This document shows, piece after piece, positions 16,903 to 24,954 of a stretch of DNA of 64,000 bases. This stretch comes from DATKZH01 sp964475955 (GTDB lineage: Bacteria; Planctomycetota; Planctomycetia; Pirellulales; Thermoguttaceae): the NCBI GenBank assembly GCA_964475955.1, contig CAYYZY010000016.1, positions 3,703-67,702 on the forward strand, written 5' to 3'. The notes under the pieces were generated by a model. It worked only from the letters and a program-made list of their open reading frames with translations, did not search any database and was not told the DNA's origin. The translations under genes were made by a program, and so were the position numbers. Position 1 is the stretch's first letter, and every line of letters starts with the position of its first letter.

Positions 16903-18384
16903 TCAGACGACCACGGGTTCGATGCCGAACAACTGGCAGAAATGGGTCAGCTCGCGCCGGAAGTCGCCGTAGAAGAAGAGCTGGTGGAAGCCCGGGTAGT
17001 CGAGCACGTCGCGCACGCCGTCGAACTTGACCATCACCGAGACGACGCACCCTCCGGCCGGCGGCACCGACACGTTCTCCAACACCTCGCCCGCGGAGAT
17101 GATCATCTTGGGCGGCCGGTCGGGGCCGGCCAGGAGGACGTCGGCCGAGGTGATGCGCTCTCCGACCTTCCAGACGGGCCGGGCGGTGGCGTCGCGCACG
17201 CCGTGGTGGTGGACGATGTCGAACGGCTCCGGGTCGGCGTCGATACCCCGCAGCTTCGTCGCGCAGCAGCAATGGGCCCCGATGACCGCTTCCCGGGCCG
17301 TTTCCGCCACGGGGTCCTGCTGGAAGCCGGGCCGCCCGCATAGGTACTGCACGATCACGTGTGTGGCCACGGCCCCCAGGTCGGCCTCGCAGGCGGCGGG
17401 GATGCCGTCGTCGTTCATCTTCGACCAGGCGATGCAGGGCAGGCTGATCTTGCTGCGGCCCAGGGCGCCGAGGCAGTCCATGGTGATGGCGTCGCACTCC
17501 TCGCGCTCCATCAGCCGGGCGGCCACCACGTAGCTCTTGATGCCGCCCGTCACGTCCTGCTCGGTCGGCCCGCTCACCTTCTCCGCCCGATCGATGAGGT
17601 CCTTGGCCATGGCCTTCACCCGGTCGTCGACCGGCGTCTTCTCGTATTCCTCCATGAAGGCCTTGGCGGGGACGGTGCGGAGCTGGATGCCCAGGTGCGG
17701 GATCTGCCCGTCGCCCCGCTTGTTCCCCTTGATCACCAGGCACCGGTCGGCGCGCATCTTGGCGCCCGCGTGGAGCATCTTCAGGCCGGAGTGCACCTGG
17801 CGGAAGTCGTCGGTGGAGCAGATGAACGAGCCGGGCGTTCGGGCGAGCGGGGCCGTGTTCGTGGTGAAGGAACTGCCGATCGGCGAGAAGACGACCGTGG
17901 GGACGCCGCTCTGGATGGCCGCGGTGGCGGTCGGCCAGGCGTGTTCCTGCCGGTCGAGCAGCGTGACCAAGAGCCCGTCCTGCTTCGCCTTTTTCGCCTC
18001 GGCGATCCATGCTTCCCCCTCCGCGAGGCTGTGAAGCGGCGTCGGCTGGAGGTCGAGCTCGATGCCCAGCTCCTTGGCAGCGGCCGTGATCTGGTCGATG
18101 TATTGCTTTCGGGCGGCCTCGCCGTCGTAGATCTGGCCGGGCCACCGCATGCCGTAGTCGCTCTTGCGGCGCACGAAACAGGCCTTCACCTTGGGAACGT
18201 GCTTGGCGCCCGGCCCGTTGAGCTTCGCCTTCTCCGCCAGCGCGCGAGGGCCGGAGAAGAGGCCGCCGACCAGCGGCGCCGACAGCGTCGCGGCCGAGGC
18301 CGTCTTGACGAACCCCCGGCGGCTCACGCCCCGGCAATCCTCACACCCCGAATCGCGTTTGGCGGCACATCGACTCTTCCTCAT
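16903..18384 (-). CDS. Tat-exported protein with fucose/arabinose isomerase-like fold (paralogue B)
   Basis: This 493-residue protein has a Cys-containing N-terminus followed by the Tat motif SRRGFVKTASAATLS. The mature part begins near PKVKACFVRRKSDYGMRWPG and carries the isomerase-like blocks AACEADLGAVATH (Glu333), GRPGFQQDPVAET and GAHCCCATKL. Those blocks align with the paralogue downstream. It is separated from paralogue A by 134 bases with a REP-like cluster, and the two are probably one transcript. The function is unknown. Sugar isomerase activity is an inference from fold only. Confidence 0.75.
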   Translation of the reverse strand: MRKSRCAAKRDSGCEDCRGVSRRGFVKTASAATLSAPLVGGLFSGPRALAEKAKLNGPGAKHVPKVKACFVRRKSDYGMRWPGQIYDGEAARKQYIDQITAAAKELGIELDLQPTPLHSLAEGEAWIAEAKKAKQDGLLVTLLDRQEHAWPTATAAIQSGVPTVVFSPIGSSFTTNTAPLARTPGSFICSTDDFRQVHSGLKMLHAGAKMRADRCLVIKGNKRGDGQIPHLGIQLRTVPAKAFMEEYEKTPVDDRVKAMAKDLIDRAEKVSGPTEQDVTGGIKSYVVAARLMEREECDAITMDCLGALGRSKISLPCIAWSKMNDDGIPAACEADLGAVATHVIVQYLCGRPGFQQDPVAETAREAVIGAHCCCATKLRGIDADPEPFDIVHHHGVRDATARPVWKVGERITSADVLLAGPDRPPKMIISAGEVLENVSVPPAGGCVVSVMVKFDGVRDVLDYPGFHQLFFYGDFRRELTHFCQLFGIEPVVV

Positions 18385-18543
18385 CGGTTGGTCCTCCCAC
18401 TGCGACGGGCGACGGCCGGTGCTCTGAGATTTGCGCCGGCAGCCGGCCCGTTTGTGTGTTCCTTGGCCGATCCACGACGACGTGTCTTCCTTTTAACCGG
18501 GAGAAATGGGCGATGCAACCCCCGCGGGACGGCGGCCCCGGGG

Positions 18544-18572
18544 CTGACCCGGCCGTGCGCGTCGCCTACAAT
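18544..18572 (+). promoter_or_regulatory. Candidate promoter giving a near-leaderless transcript
   Basis: CTGACC (18544-18549) and TACAAT (18567-18572) are separated by 17 bases. The next ATG, at 18580, would be at or next to the transcription start. Confidence 0.45.
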
Positions 18573-18579
18573 GCCGAAC

Positions 18580-18882
18580 ATGAGCCGGCCCGAGGGGATC
18601 GATCACTGGCCCATCTTCTGTAGCCGATGCCATGCCGAGCTGGCACCCGGAGAGGGGCGGTTCTACGTGGTGCGGATCGAGGCCTTTGCCGACCCGACGC
18701 CGCCGCAGTTTACGGAGGACGACCTGCATCGCGACCCGCGCGCCGAGATCGACCGGCTGCTGGCCGAGCTGCGCGACCTGTCGGCGCAGGAAGCGATGGA
18801 CCAGGTCTATCGTCGCCTGACCCTCTACCTGTGCGTGCCGTGCTATCGGAGATGGATCGAAAACCCGGCGGGAAAAGCGTAA
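18580..18882 (+). CDS. Small protein with CxxC pairs, function unknown
   Basis: This 100-residue protein starts MSRPEGIDHWPIFCSRCHAE. CSRC near the N-terminus and CVPC near the C-terminus (LTLYLCVPCYRRWIENP) could bind one zinc. An in-frame ATG at 18571 would add three residues, but it overlaps the -10 box, so 18580 is preferred as a leaderless start. No family was recognised. Confidence 0.7.
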   Translation: MSRPEGIDHWPIFCSRCHAELAPGEGRFYVVRIEAFADPTPPQFTEDDLHRDPRAEIDRLLAELRDLSAQEAMDQVYRRLTLYLCVPCYRRWIENPAGKA

Positions 18883-18895
18883 GGCGACTGTCGCG

Positions 18896-19141
18896 TCACT
18901 GCGTGTCGTCCTCGTCGCGCCGGCGCCACCTGACCAGCGCGAGCATGCCCCAGAACGCGGCCGTCAACGCGATCGGTCCGGCCACGACGGCGGCCGCCCC
19001 CAGCCGGTAGGCCCAACGGAATCCGCCAAAAAGGCCTCCCAGAAAGACCCCTGCCGGGGCAAGGACGAAGAGCGAGATCGCCGAGGCGCAGCCGCATCCG
19101 GCCATGAGGCTTGCCGGCAGGTCGTCGTCACCGTCGCTCAT
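18896..19141 (-). CDS. Small two-helix membrane protein, function unknown
   Basis: This 81-residue protein has two hydrophobic segments (about residues 16-40 and 48-68) and charged ends (MSDGDDDLPAS and RWRRRDEDDTQ). It is convergent with the small CxxC gene and ends 13 bases from it. Nothing else can be said about its role. Confidence 0.55.
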   Translation of the reverse strand: MSDGDDDLPASLMAGCGCASAISLFVLAPAGVFLGGLFGGFRWAYRLGAAAVVAGPIALTAAFWGMLALVRWRRRDEDDTQ

Positions 19142-19265
19142 CGAGCGAAGCCTCCGTCCGGCGCCGCGCGCCCGTCGACGCCGGAGCCCTTCGGGCCCGA
19201 CCGTTGCGACTCGCCGCAGCCGCTTGGGATTTGCGCGGAAATCGCCTGCGCAAGTCGGGGCGGCT

Positions 19266-19334
19266 CCGGTCGAGCGCAGCGAGTTCCCAGTCCTGCCGAT
19301 TCCGGGGGCTCGCTGCGCTCGACCCCGGCCACCC
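19266..19334. repeat. GTCGAGCGCAGCGAG dispersed repeat (copy 1)
   Basis: GTCGAGCGCAGCGAG and its complement CTCGCTGCGCTCGAC form a hairpin. Related copies are at 19756 (one arm), 31318 and 54072. Spurious reading frames through these copies give the same GVERSEP-like and RCARP-like peptides, which shows their common origin. Confidence 0.8.
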
Positions 19335-19369
19335 CGGCGCCGGGCGAGCAGGGGAACGCGCAGGGTCGT

Positions 19370-19576
19370 TTACTCGACGCGGAACCCGATGTCCACGGTC
19401 ACCTGGTACTGCTCGACCTTTCCGTCGGCGATGCTGCCGCGCTGTTCGACGACTTCGAACCAGCTCATGTTGCGCACGCTCTCACCCGCCTTGGCGATCG
19501 CCTTGGCTGTGGCGGCGCTGAACGACTCGGTCGACGTGCCGACGAGTTGGATCTTCTTGTACACCTTGTCTGCCAT
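19370..19576 (-). CDS. Dodecin (flavin-binding dodecamer)
   Basis: This 68-residue protein starts MADKVYKKIQLVGTSTES and contains SFSAATAKAIAKAGESVRN, SWFEVVEQRG and VEQYQVTVDIGFRVE. The length and these motifs match bacterial dodecins, which store or buffer flavins in the cytoplasm. AGAGG lies upstream of the ATG at 19576. Confidence 0.95.
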   Translation of the reverse strand: MADKVYKKIQLVGTSTESFSAATAKAIAKAGESVRNMSWFEVVEQRGSIADGKVEQYQVTVDIGFRVE

Positions 19577-19755
19577 GCGAGAACCTCTCTTGCCAAGGAG
19601 AAACGGGAGACCGGTCCAGGGCGCTCTCGCGGCTCGTGCCGGCTCCATTGGGGGAACCGGCCACCGCGCCCTCGTTTGGGTAATGGTAGGCCCGTCGTCG
19701 AGATCTGCAAGAGGGCGGCGGTGCTCAAACGCGGCCAGTCCGCGGCGCTATCAGT

Positions 19756-19789
19756 CCCGGGGGCTCGCTGCGCTCGACCCCGGCCACCC
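19756..19789. repeat. GTCGAGCGCAGCGAG dispersed repeat (half copy)
   Basis: Only one arm of the element seen at 19266 is present, GGGGGCTCGCTGCGCTCGAC followed by CCCGGCCACCC. It lies between dodecin and the histidine kinase. Confidence 0.7.
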
Positions 19790-19843
19790 GCGGCGGCGAT
19801 CGTGGCGTTTGGTTCGCGGAGCGAACCACGACCATCAGGCCGG

Positions 19844-21541
19844 TCACGATTCCACGCTGAGCGTTTTCGGCACGGAATCGGGGAGCACGGCCGGCAGCTC
19901 CAGGGTGAAGCGGCTGCCTCGGCCCGGCGCGGTGTCGACCCGGATGCGGCCCCCGTGCTCGTTGAGGATCTTCTGGCTGACCGGCAGCCCCAGGCCGGTG
20001 CCGCGACTGCTCTTGTAGGAGACGAAGGGACGAAACAGGCTCTCAACCCGTTCGGGGGGGATGCCGGGCCCGTTGTCGGCCACCACGACGAAGACCTTGC
20101 CGTCGTCCATCGCGGAGCGGGTGGCCACCTCGACGCGCCCCGGGCCGTCGATCTCCGAGGCCGCGTCGACGGCGTTGGTGGCCACGTTGAGCACCGCCCG
20201 GTGAATCCCCTCCGGATCGAACACCAGCTCGGGGATCGCGTCGTCGGGTTGCCAGAGGAGTTCGACCTGGAGGTCGTCGGCCCGGCCCTGCATCAACTCG
20301 ACCACGTCGCCGACCACCTCGTTCAGCCGGGCCGGGGCCAGCTCCGGCTCGCGCTCCTTGCTGAAGGTGAGCATGTCCATCACCAGGGCGGAGACCTTGT
20401 TCTGGTTCTTCTCGACGATCGTCCAGCCCTTGCGGATCACCGACTCGTCGTGGTCTGAAAGTCCCATCTCGATCAGGTAGCTTCCGCCGCGTATTCCCTG
20501 GAGGATGTTTTTGATGTGATGCGAAAGGCTGGCGATCGTCTGCCCGATGGCGGCCAGGCGCTCGGCCTGCACCATGGCCGAGTAGTACCGGGTGTCTTCC
20601 ACGGCCAGGGCGGCCTGGTGGGCGATGGCGATCATCAGCTTGAGGTGGTCCTCGCTGAACTTGGTCGCGCCGCCTTTCTGGATCACCTCCTGCGGGGAGG
20701 TCGACGTGTCGATGTAGATCACGCCCACCACGTCGTAGCGGCCCTGCATGGGTACGCAGATCGCTTCGCGGATGCCCGCCTGGAGGATGCTCGCCGCCGG
20801 GTTCCAGCGGTCGTCCTGCCGGGCGTCGCTGGTCAGCACGCCCTCGTTCCGCTCGGTCACGTAGTCGAGGATCGTCTTGCTGATCGTGATCTTGTCGCCG
20901 TCCCGCGCCCCGGCCCGGGTGCGGCGCACCTTCGGCTCCAGGGCCCCGGTCTGGGCGTTGACCAGCATGATGCAGCCGCGGTCGGCCTCGACCCACTCAA
21001 AGATCAGCTCCATGATCCGCTGGAGCAACTGGTCGATGTCGAGCGTGTGGCTGACGGCCAGCGCCGTGCGGTACATCACCTGGAGGTTGCTGCGCGCCCG
21101 GGCGAGCCAGGAGTTCTGCGGCAGCTCGGTCTCGTGCCGGAACACGCGGCTCCCCTCCGCGTGGCTCAACGAATGGATGATGTGCGACTCGTCGCCCGGT
21201 TGCCGGTCGGAGTCGATGCTGATCTGGTCGGTCAGGTCCTCGGAGGAATCTTCGGCCGGGCGTGTGAAGAGCATCAGGGTGCCGCCGAGCTGCACCTGGT
21301 CGCCGCTGGCAAGCCGGTGCTCCGCGACGCGCTCTCCGTTGACGAACGTCCCGTTGGAGCTGTTCAGGTCGACCAGGAGGTAGCCGCCGTCGCAGCGGCG
21401 GATCTCGGCGTGCTGGCGCGAGGCTTCCGTGTCGTGAAGCTGGACGGCGTTCGAGGCGTCGCGCCCCATCCCGATCGTGTCGCCTTCCAGCTCGAAGCGC
21501 GTGCCCTGGTCGTTTCCGCGGATCACAAACAGGGAAGGCAC
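19844..21541 (-). CDS. FHA-GAF sensor histidine kinase
   Basis: This 565-residue protein has an N-terminal FHA domain (about 1-95; IGMGRD, SRQHAEI, LNSSNGTFVNG), a GAF domain (about 165-320; ADRGCIML to VVGVIYIDTS) and a kinase core. The phosphoacceptor box is SLSHHIKNILQG (His341). The ATPase has LNVATNAVDAA, ADNGPGIP and GTGLGLPVS. No membrane helix is visible, so it should sense cytoplasmic cues. The FHA domain implies binding to a phosphothreonine protein, possibly a target of a Ser/Thr kinase. The GTG at 21541 is chosen because GGAG lies upstream and the FHA strand begins there. Confidence 0.88.
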   Translation of the reverse strand: MPSLFVIRGNDQGTRFELEGDTIGMGRDASNAVQLHDTEASRQHAEIRRCDGGYLLVDLNSSNGTFVNGERVAEHRLASGDQVQLGGTLMLFTRPAEDSSEDLTDQISIDSDRQPGDESHIIHSLSHAEGSRVFRHETELPQNSWLARARSNLQVMYRTALAVSHTLDIDQLLQRIMELIFEWVEADRGCIMLVNAQTGALEPKVRRTRAGARDGDKITISKTILDYVTERNEGVLTSDARQDDRWNPAASILQAGIREAICVPMQGRYDVVGVIYIDTSTSPQEVIQKGGATKFSEDHLKLMIAIAHQAALAVEDTRYYSAMVQAERLAAIGQTIASLSHHIKNILQGIRGGSYLIEMGLSDHDESVIRKGWTIVEKNQNKVSALVMDMLTFSKEREPELAPARLNEVVGDVVELMQGRADDLQVELLWQPDDAIPELVFDPEGIHRAVLNVATNAVDAASEIDGPGRVEVATRSAMDDGKVFVVVADNGPGIPPERVESLFRPFVSYKSSRGTGLGLPVSQKILNEHGGRIRVDTAPGRGSRFTLELPAVLPDSVPKTLSVES

Positions 21542-21687
21542 GATGGCTGACTCCGCTCCGAAACCCCCCAACGGGAAATGCCGCGATTCTCGCAGCGCGC
21601 AGCACGTGGCGCCGGAAACCGAGCCGTCGCCGCGAAGATGGGGGCGGTCCGCTTCGATCGCGTCACGCCCCCAGCGGCGGGCGCGCG

Positions 21688-22068
21688 TTAAGCGCATCGG
21701 GCCAGCGCCGGCTCGGCCGCCCCCGACACTTCCTCGATTCTACGGATCAGCGGGCCGTAGTGATAGGGTTTGCGCACAAATCGGCGACCGAGCGCGCGGT
21801 CGGCCGGCCGGCGCGTGCCCAGCAGGATCGCCTGGGCGAGAAAGTCCACGAGTTCCGCCGCCCGGGCGTACGCGACCTCAGGGGTGCGGCCCAGCGAATC
21901 GAGGTCGAGCACGACGACGTCGGGCTGATGGAACCGTGCCAGCTCGGCCCCCTGCCAGGCCCGGCCCGCCGAGAGCACCCGAAAACCCCGCCGCTGGAGG
22001 GCGGTGGTGAGCACCTCGCGGGTCTCTTCCGAACGATCGACGATCAATACGCAGCACCCCGTGGCCAA
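21688..22068 (-). CDS. Divergent response-regulator receiver protein
   Basis: This 126-residue single receiver domain starts MATGCCVLIVDRSEETREVL. Asp55 in VVVLDLDSL is the expected phosphoacceptor, and the lysine of FVRKPYHY is present. The usual acidic pair is reduced to Asp11 followed by Arg. It lies 146 bases upstream of, and co-directional with, the FHA-GAF histidine kinase and is probably its partner or an output adaptor without a DNA-binding domain. Confidence 0.75.
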   Translation of the reverse strand: MATGCCVLIVDRSEETREVLTTALQRRGFRVLSAGRAWQGAELARFHQPDVVVLDLDSLGRTPEVAYARAAELVDFLAQAILLGTRRPADRALGRRFVRKPYHYGPLIRRIEEVSGAAEPALARCA

Positions 22069-22334
22069 AGCCGTCTCCCTTGTTCAGATGTCCGCCCGGA
22101 TTCGGTTCGCCGACAGCCCTCCGCACGTCGCCCGCCGCACGAAGGGGCCGGAGCATAGCGAGCGGCGCGGCGTGTGTCAAAGCGAGTTCGATAGGAGGCC
22201 CGCTTGCGATGCTTGACCCTGTCCGTTAGGCGGGCGAGAATTGGGGCGATCTCGGTCGTTTGCGCGAGGCGGCAGTGAGCGGCCGAGCCGGTCCTGTTTT
22301 TTCATTTTTCCTAGATCCGCGCCCCGGTGTCACC

Positions 22335-24383
22335 ATGAGAAGCCGAGAGTCTTCCCGTCGCCGACTATTACTGCGAGCCCGCCTTCTCGCGCTCGCGGCA
22401 CTGCTGGTCTCGGCGGCATGGGCGGGATGGGCCCAGGGGGAGGATCACGCGGCGGCCGAGCGGCGGTTGGCCGATACGGCCCGGTACCTGGCCTCCGACG
22501 AATTGGAGGGTCGCGGCATCGGCACCGAAGGGCTCGACCGCGCGGCCGAGCACATCGCCACGCGGCTGGCCGAGTTGGGCCTGAAGACCGACCTCGTGGG
22601 CGGCACCCCCTATCAGACCTTCCGCATCCCCACCCGCTCGAAGCTCGGCGACGAGAACGTCCTGGCGCTGGTCGGCCCACCTACCGAAGAGGGGGGCGAG
22701 CCGGTCCGGATCGATTTGCACTTGGGCGAAGACTTCACACCCATGGCGATGAGCGGATCGGGGAGGCTCGACCTGCCGTTGGTCTTCGCCGGCTACGGAA
22801 TCACGGCAAGGGAGGAAGGATACGACGACTACGCAGAAATCGAGGCCGAGGGCGACGCGGTCGTGGTCCTCCGGCACGAGCCGCAGCAGGACGATCCCGA
22901 GAGCCTGTTTGCCGGGACCGAGAACTCCGAGCACGCCCCGTTTCGCCGCAAGGTGTCGAACGCCTACGAGCACGAGGCCGAGGCCGTCCTCTTCTGCACC
23001 GACGGGTTCACGATTCATCGCAACCTGACCCAGGCCCACCAGAAGTGGCAGGCCGCCCTCGATCGGCTGGCCGAACAGCATGCCGCCTACAAGAAGAACG
23101 CGAGCCCGACCTCGGAGAAGATCGAAACGCAGCGCGAGCGGATCGTCGAGCTGCTCGAGACCGTGCGCGCCCGGGGCGACGAGATCGAGGCGGCGGTCGA
23201 CCCACTGCTCCCCTTCGGCGCAGCCGGGCGGGACGGCGCCGCGCGCGATTTCCCGGTGGTCTTCTGCCGCCGGGAGCCGCTGGGCCGCGTGTGCGAGGCC
23301 GCCCTGGACACGGACCTGGCGACCCTCGAACGCCGCATCGACGAGCGGTTCGAGCCCCAAAGCGCCCCGCTGGCCGGCTGGCGCGTGGTGGGGCACGTCG
23401 AGGTGGAGCGCGAAGTGGCCGAGGTGAAAAATGTCCTGGCCGTGCTCGAGGGCGAGGGGCCGCTGGCCGACGAGACGCTCGTCATCGGCGCCCATTACGA
23501 CCACCTCGGCCGAAAAGCCTCCAAGTCGGGCGACTCCGCGGCGGGGGCGGTGTACAACGGGGCCGACGACAACGCCTCGGGCGTGGCCGTGATGCTCGAG
23601 ATCGCCCGGTCGCTGGCCCGGCGCGACGAACCGCTGCGGCGGCGCGTCCTCTTCATCGGGTTCACGGCCGAGGAGCGCGGCCTGATCGGGAGCCAGTACT
23701 ACGTCGACCATCCCCTGTTCCCGATCGAGAAGACGATCGCCGTGCTCAACCTCGACATGGTCGGCCGCCTGCGCGACGACAAGCTGATCGTCGGCGGCGC
23801 CGGCACGGCCCTCCAGTTCGACGCGCTGCTCGACCGGCTCGGCTCCTCGCACGGCCTCCAGTTGACCAAGCAGCCGAGTGGGCACGGCCCGAGCGACCAC
23901 GCGTCGTTTTACGCTGCCAAGGTTCCGGCGATGCACTTCTTCACCGGGCTGCACGGCGACGTACACCGGCCGAGCGACCAGTTCGAGAAGCTGAAGGTCG
24001 CGGGGATGCGGCGCATCGGGGCGATGGTGAGCGAGCTGGCCGTCGCGCTGGCCAACGCCGACCAGCCGCCGGAGTACGCGGCGACCGGCCCGCGCCGCGT
24101 GCCGCCCAGCGGCGGCAAACGCCCCTATTTCGGCACCGTGCCCGACTTCTCCCACACGGGGCCGGGCTACGGCATCCGCGGCGTGGTCGACGGCAGCCCG
24201 GCCCAGAAGGCGGGCCTCCAGGGCGGCGACGTGATCGCCCGCCTGGGCGAGAGCCGCATCGGCAGCCTCGAGGACTTCGACAGCGCCCTGCGCAAGCACA
24301 AGGCGGGCGAGCGCGTCGAGGTCGTCGTCGAGCGGTCCGGCAAGGAGCACGTCTTCCAGGCGACCCTCGAGGCGCCGCGTTGA
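22335..24383 (+). CDS. Exported M28 family metallopeptidase with PA and PDZ domains
   Basis: This 682-residue protein has a basic, hydrophobic signal region (about 1-40). The M28 metal ligands are visible: IGAHYDHLG (His387), GADDNASGVA (Asp411), TAEERGLIG (Glu446 and Glu447), LNLDMVGR and HRPSDQFEK. A protease-associated insert with a charged coiled stretch lies between the N-terminal segment and the catalytic half. A C-terminal PDZ domain (about 595-680; GIRGVVDGSPAQKAGLQGGD) follows. The ATG at 22335 gives the signal peptide directly. It is probably an aminopeptidase acting on envelope or extracellular peptides. Confidence 0.9.
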   Translation: MRSRESSRRRLLLRARLLALAALLVSAAWAGWAQGEDHAAAERRLADTARYLASDELEGRGIGTEGLDRAAEHIATRLAELGLKTDLVGGTPYQTFRIPTRSKLGDENVLALVGPPTEEGGEPVRIDLHLGEDFTPMAMSGSGRLDLPLVFAGYGITAREEGYDDYAEIEAEGDAVVVLRHEPQQDDPESLFAGTENSEHAPFRRKVSNAYEHEAEAVLFCTDGFTIHRNLTQAHQKWQAALDRLAEQHAAYKKNASPTSEKIETQRERIVELLETVRARGDEIEAAVDPLLPFGAAGRDGAARDFPVVFCRREPLGRVCEAALDTDLATLERRIDERFEPQSAPLAGWRVVGHVEVEREVAEVKNVLAVLEGEGPLADETLVIGAHYDHLGRKASKSGDSAAGAVYNGADDNASGVAVMLEIARSLARRDEPLRRRVLFIGFTAEERGLIGSQYYVDHPLFPIEKTIAVLNLDMVGRLRDDKLIVGGAGTALQFDALLDRLGSSHGLQLTKQPSGHGPSDHASFYAAKVPAMHFFTGLHGDVHRPSDQFEKLKVAGMRRIGAMVSELAVALANADQPPEYAATGPRRVPPSGGKRPYFGTVPDFSHTGPGYGIRGVVDGSPAQKAGLQGGDVIARLGESRIGSLEDFDSALRKHKAGERVEVVVERSGKEHVFQATLEAPR

Positions 24384-24424
24384 GCCGAGCCCGTCGCATC
24401 GACGCGAGTCGCCGATTCTCAGAG

Positions 24425-24509
24425 TGCCGAAGGCGAGACTCGAACTCGCACGGGGTTAACCCCCACTAGGTCCTGAACCTAGCGCGTCTGCCAATTCCGC
24501 CACTTCGGC
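24425..24509 (-). tRNA. tRNA-Leu (anticodon CAG)
   Basis: The reverse strand folds as an 85-nt class II tRNA. It has acceptor GCCGAAG paired with CTTCGGC, a D-arm with GGCAGACGCG, anticodon stem and loop AGGTTCAGGACCT, a variable arm GTGGGGGTTAACCCCGTGC, and a T-arm GAGTTCGAGTCTC. The anticodon CAG is at 24475-24473. The terminal CCA is not encoded. Confidence 0.95.
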
Positions 24510-24630
24510 TCGCGGCTTCTCTATCTTTGTAGGGCACTCCGGTCGCCAGTGCAAGCCCTTACGGGGAAGTTTGGGCCCCACGCCGGCCGGGCGACGGAGC
24601 CAAAGTCGGTCGTCTGCTCGGAGGTGCCGG

Positions 24631-24730
24631 CAAAACGGGGACAGGCTTCCCAAAACAGGGGACAGGCACCCTCGCTCTGCCGAGGAAGCAGCGGTCATCC
24701 GGCCCAAACCGGGAGCCGGTCCCCGTTTTG
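24631..24730. repeat. CAAAACGGGGACAGGC inverted repeat element
   Basis: CAAAACGGGGACAGGC (24631-24646) and GCCGGTCCCCGTTTTG (24715-24730) are complementary with one mismatch. An extra direct copy, CAAAACAGGGGACAGGC, is at 24651. It is the main content of the gene-free stretch 24510-24954. Confidence 0.75.
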
Positions 24731-24793
24731 TCATCCGTTCTTAACATCTTATGCGCCATGAAGTTCGGTCGCCGCGTGATCGGGCGATTCGTC

Positions 24794-24822
24794 TTGTGAG
24801 ATGGGAGGGGGCCCGCTAAAAT
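24794..24822 (+). promoter_or_regulatory. Candidate promoter of the RND transporter
   Basis: TTGTGA (24794-24799) and TAAAAT (24817-24822) have an exact 17-base spacer. The ATG follows about 130 bases later. Confidence 0.55.
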
Positions 24823-24954
24823 ACCTGCCCCCACCGGGCGGGCGCGGGCCTCCTCGTGCCTGCGGGGCGGCAAGTTGGGGCAGCGACTTGGACGGACCGG
24901 GTGCCGACCGTCGATCGGGCAGGTTCGCAGCCAGCAATCCCACGGAATCGGCCC

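Noticed and set aside
22368..24350. Long minus-strand frame opposite the M28 peptidase
   Set aside because: No motifs and biased composition; the plus-strand M28 protein has all metal ligands.
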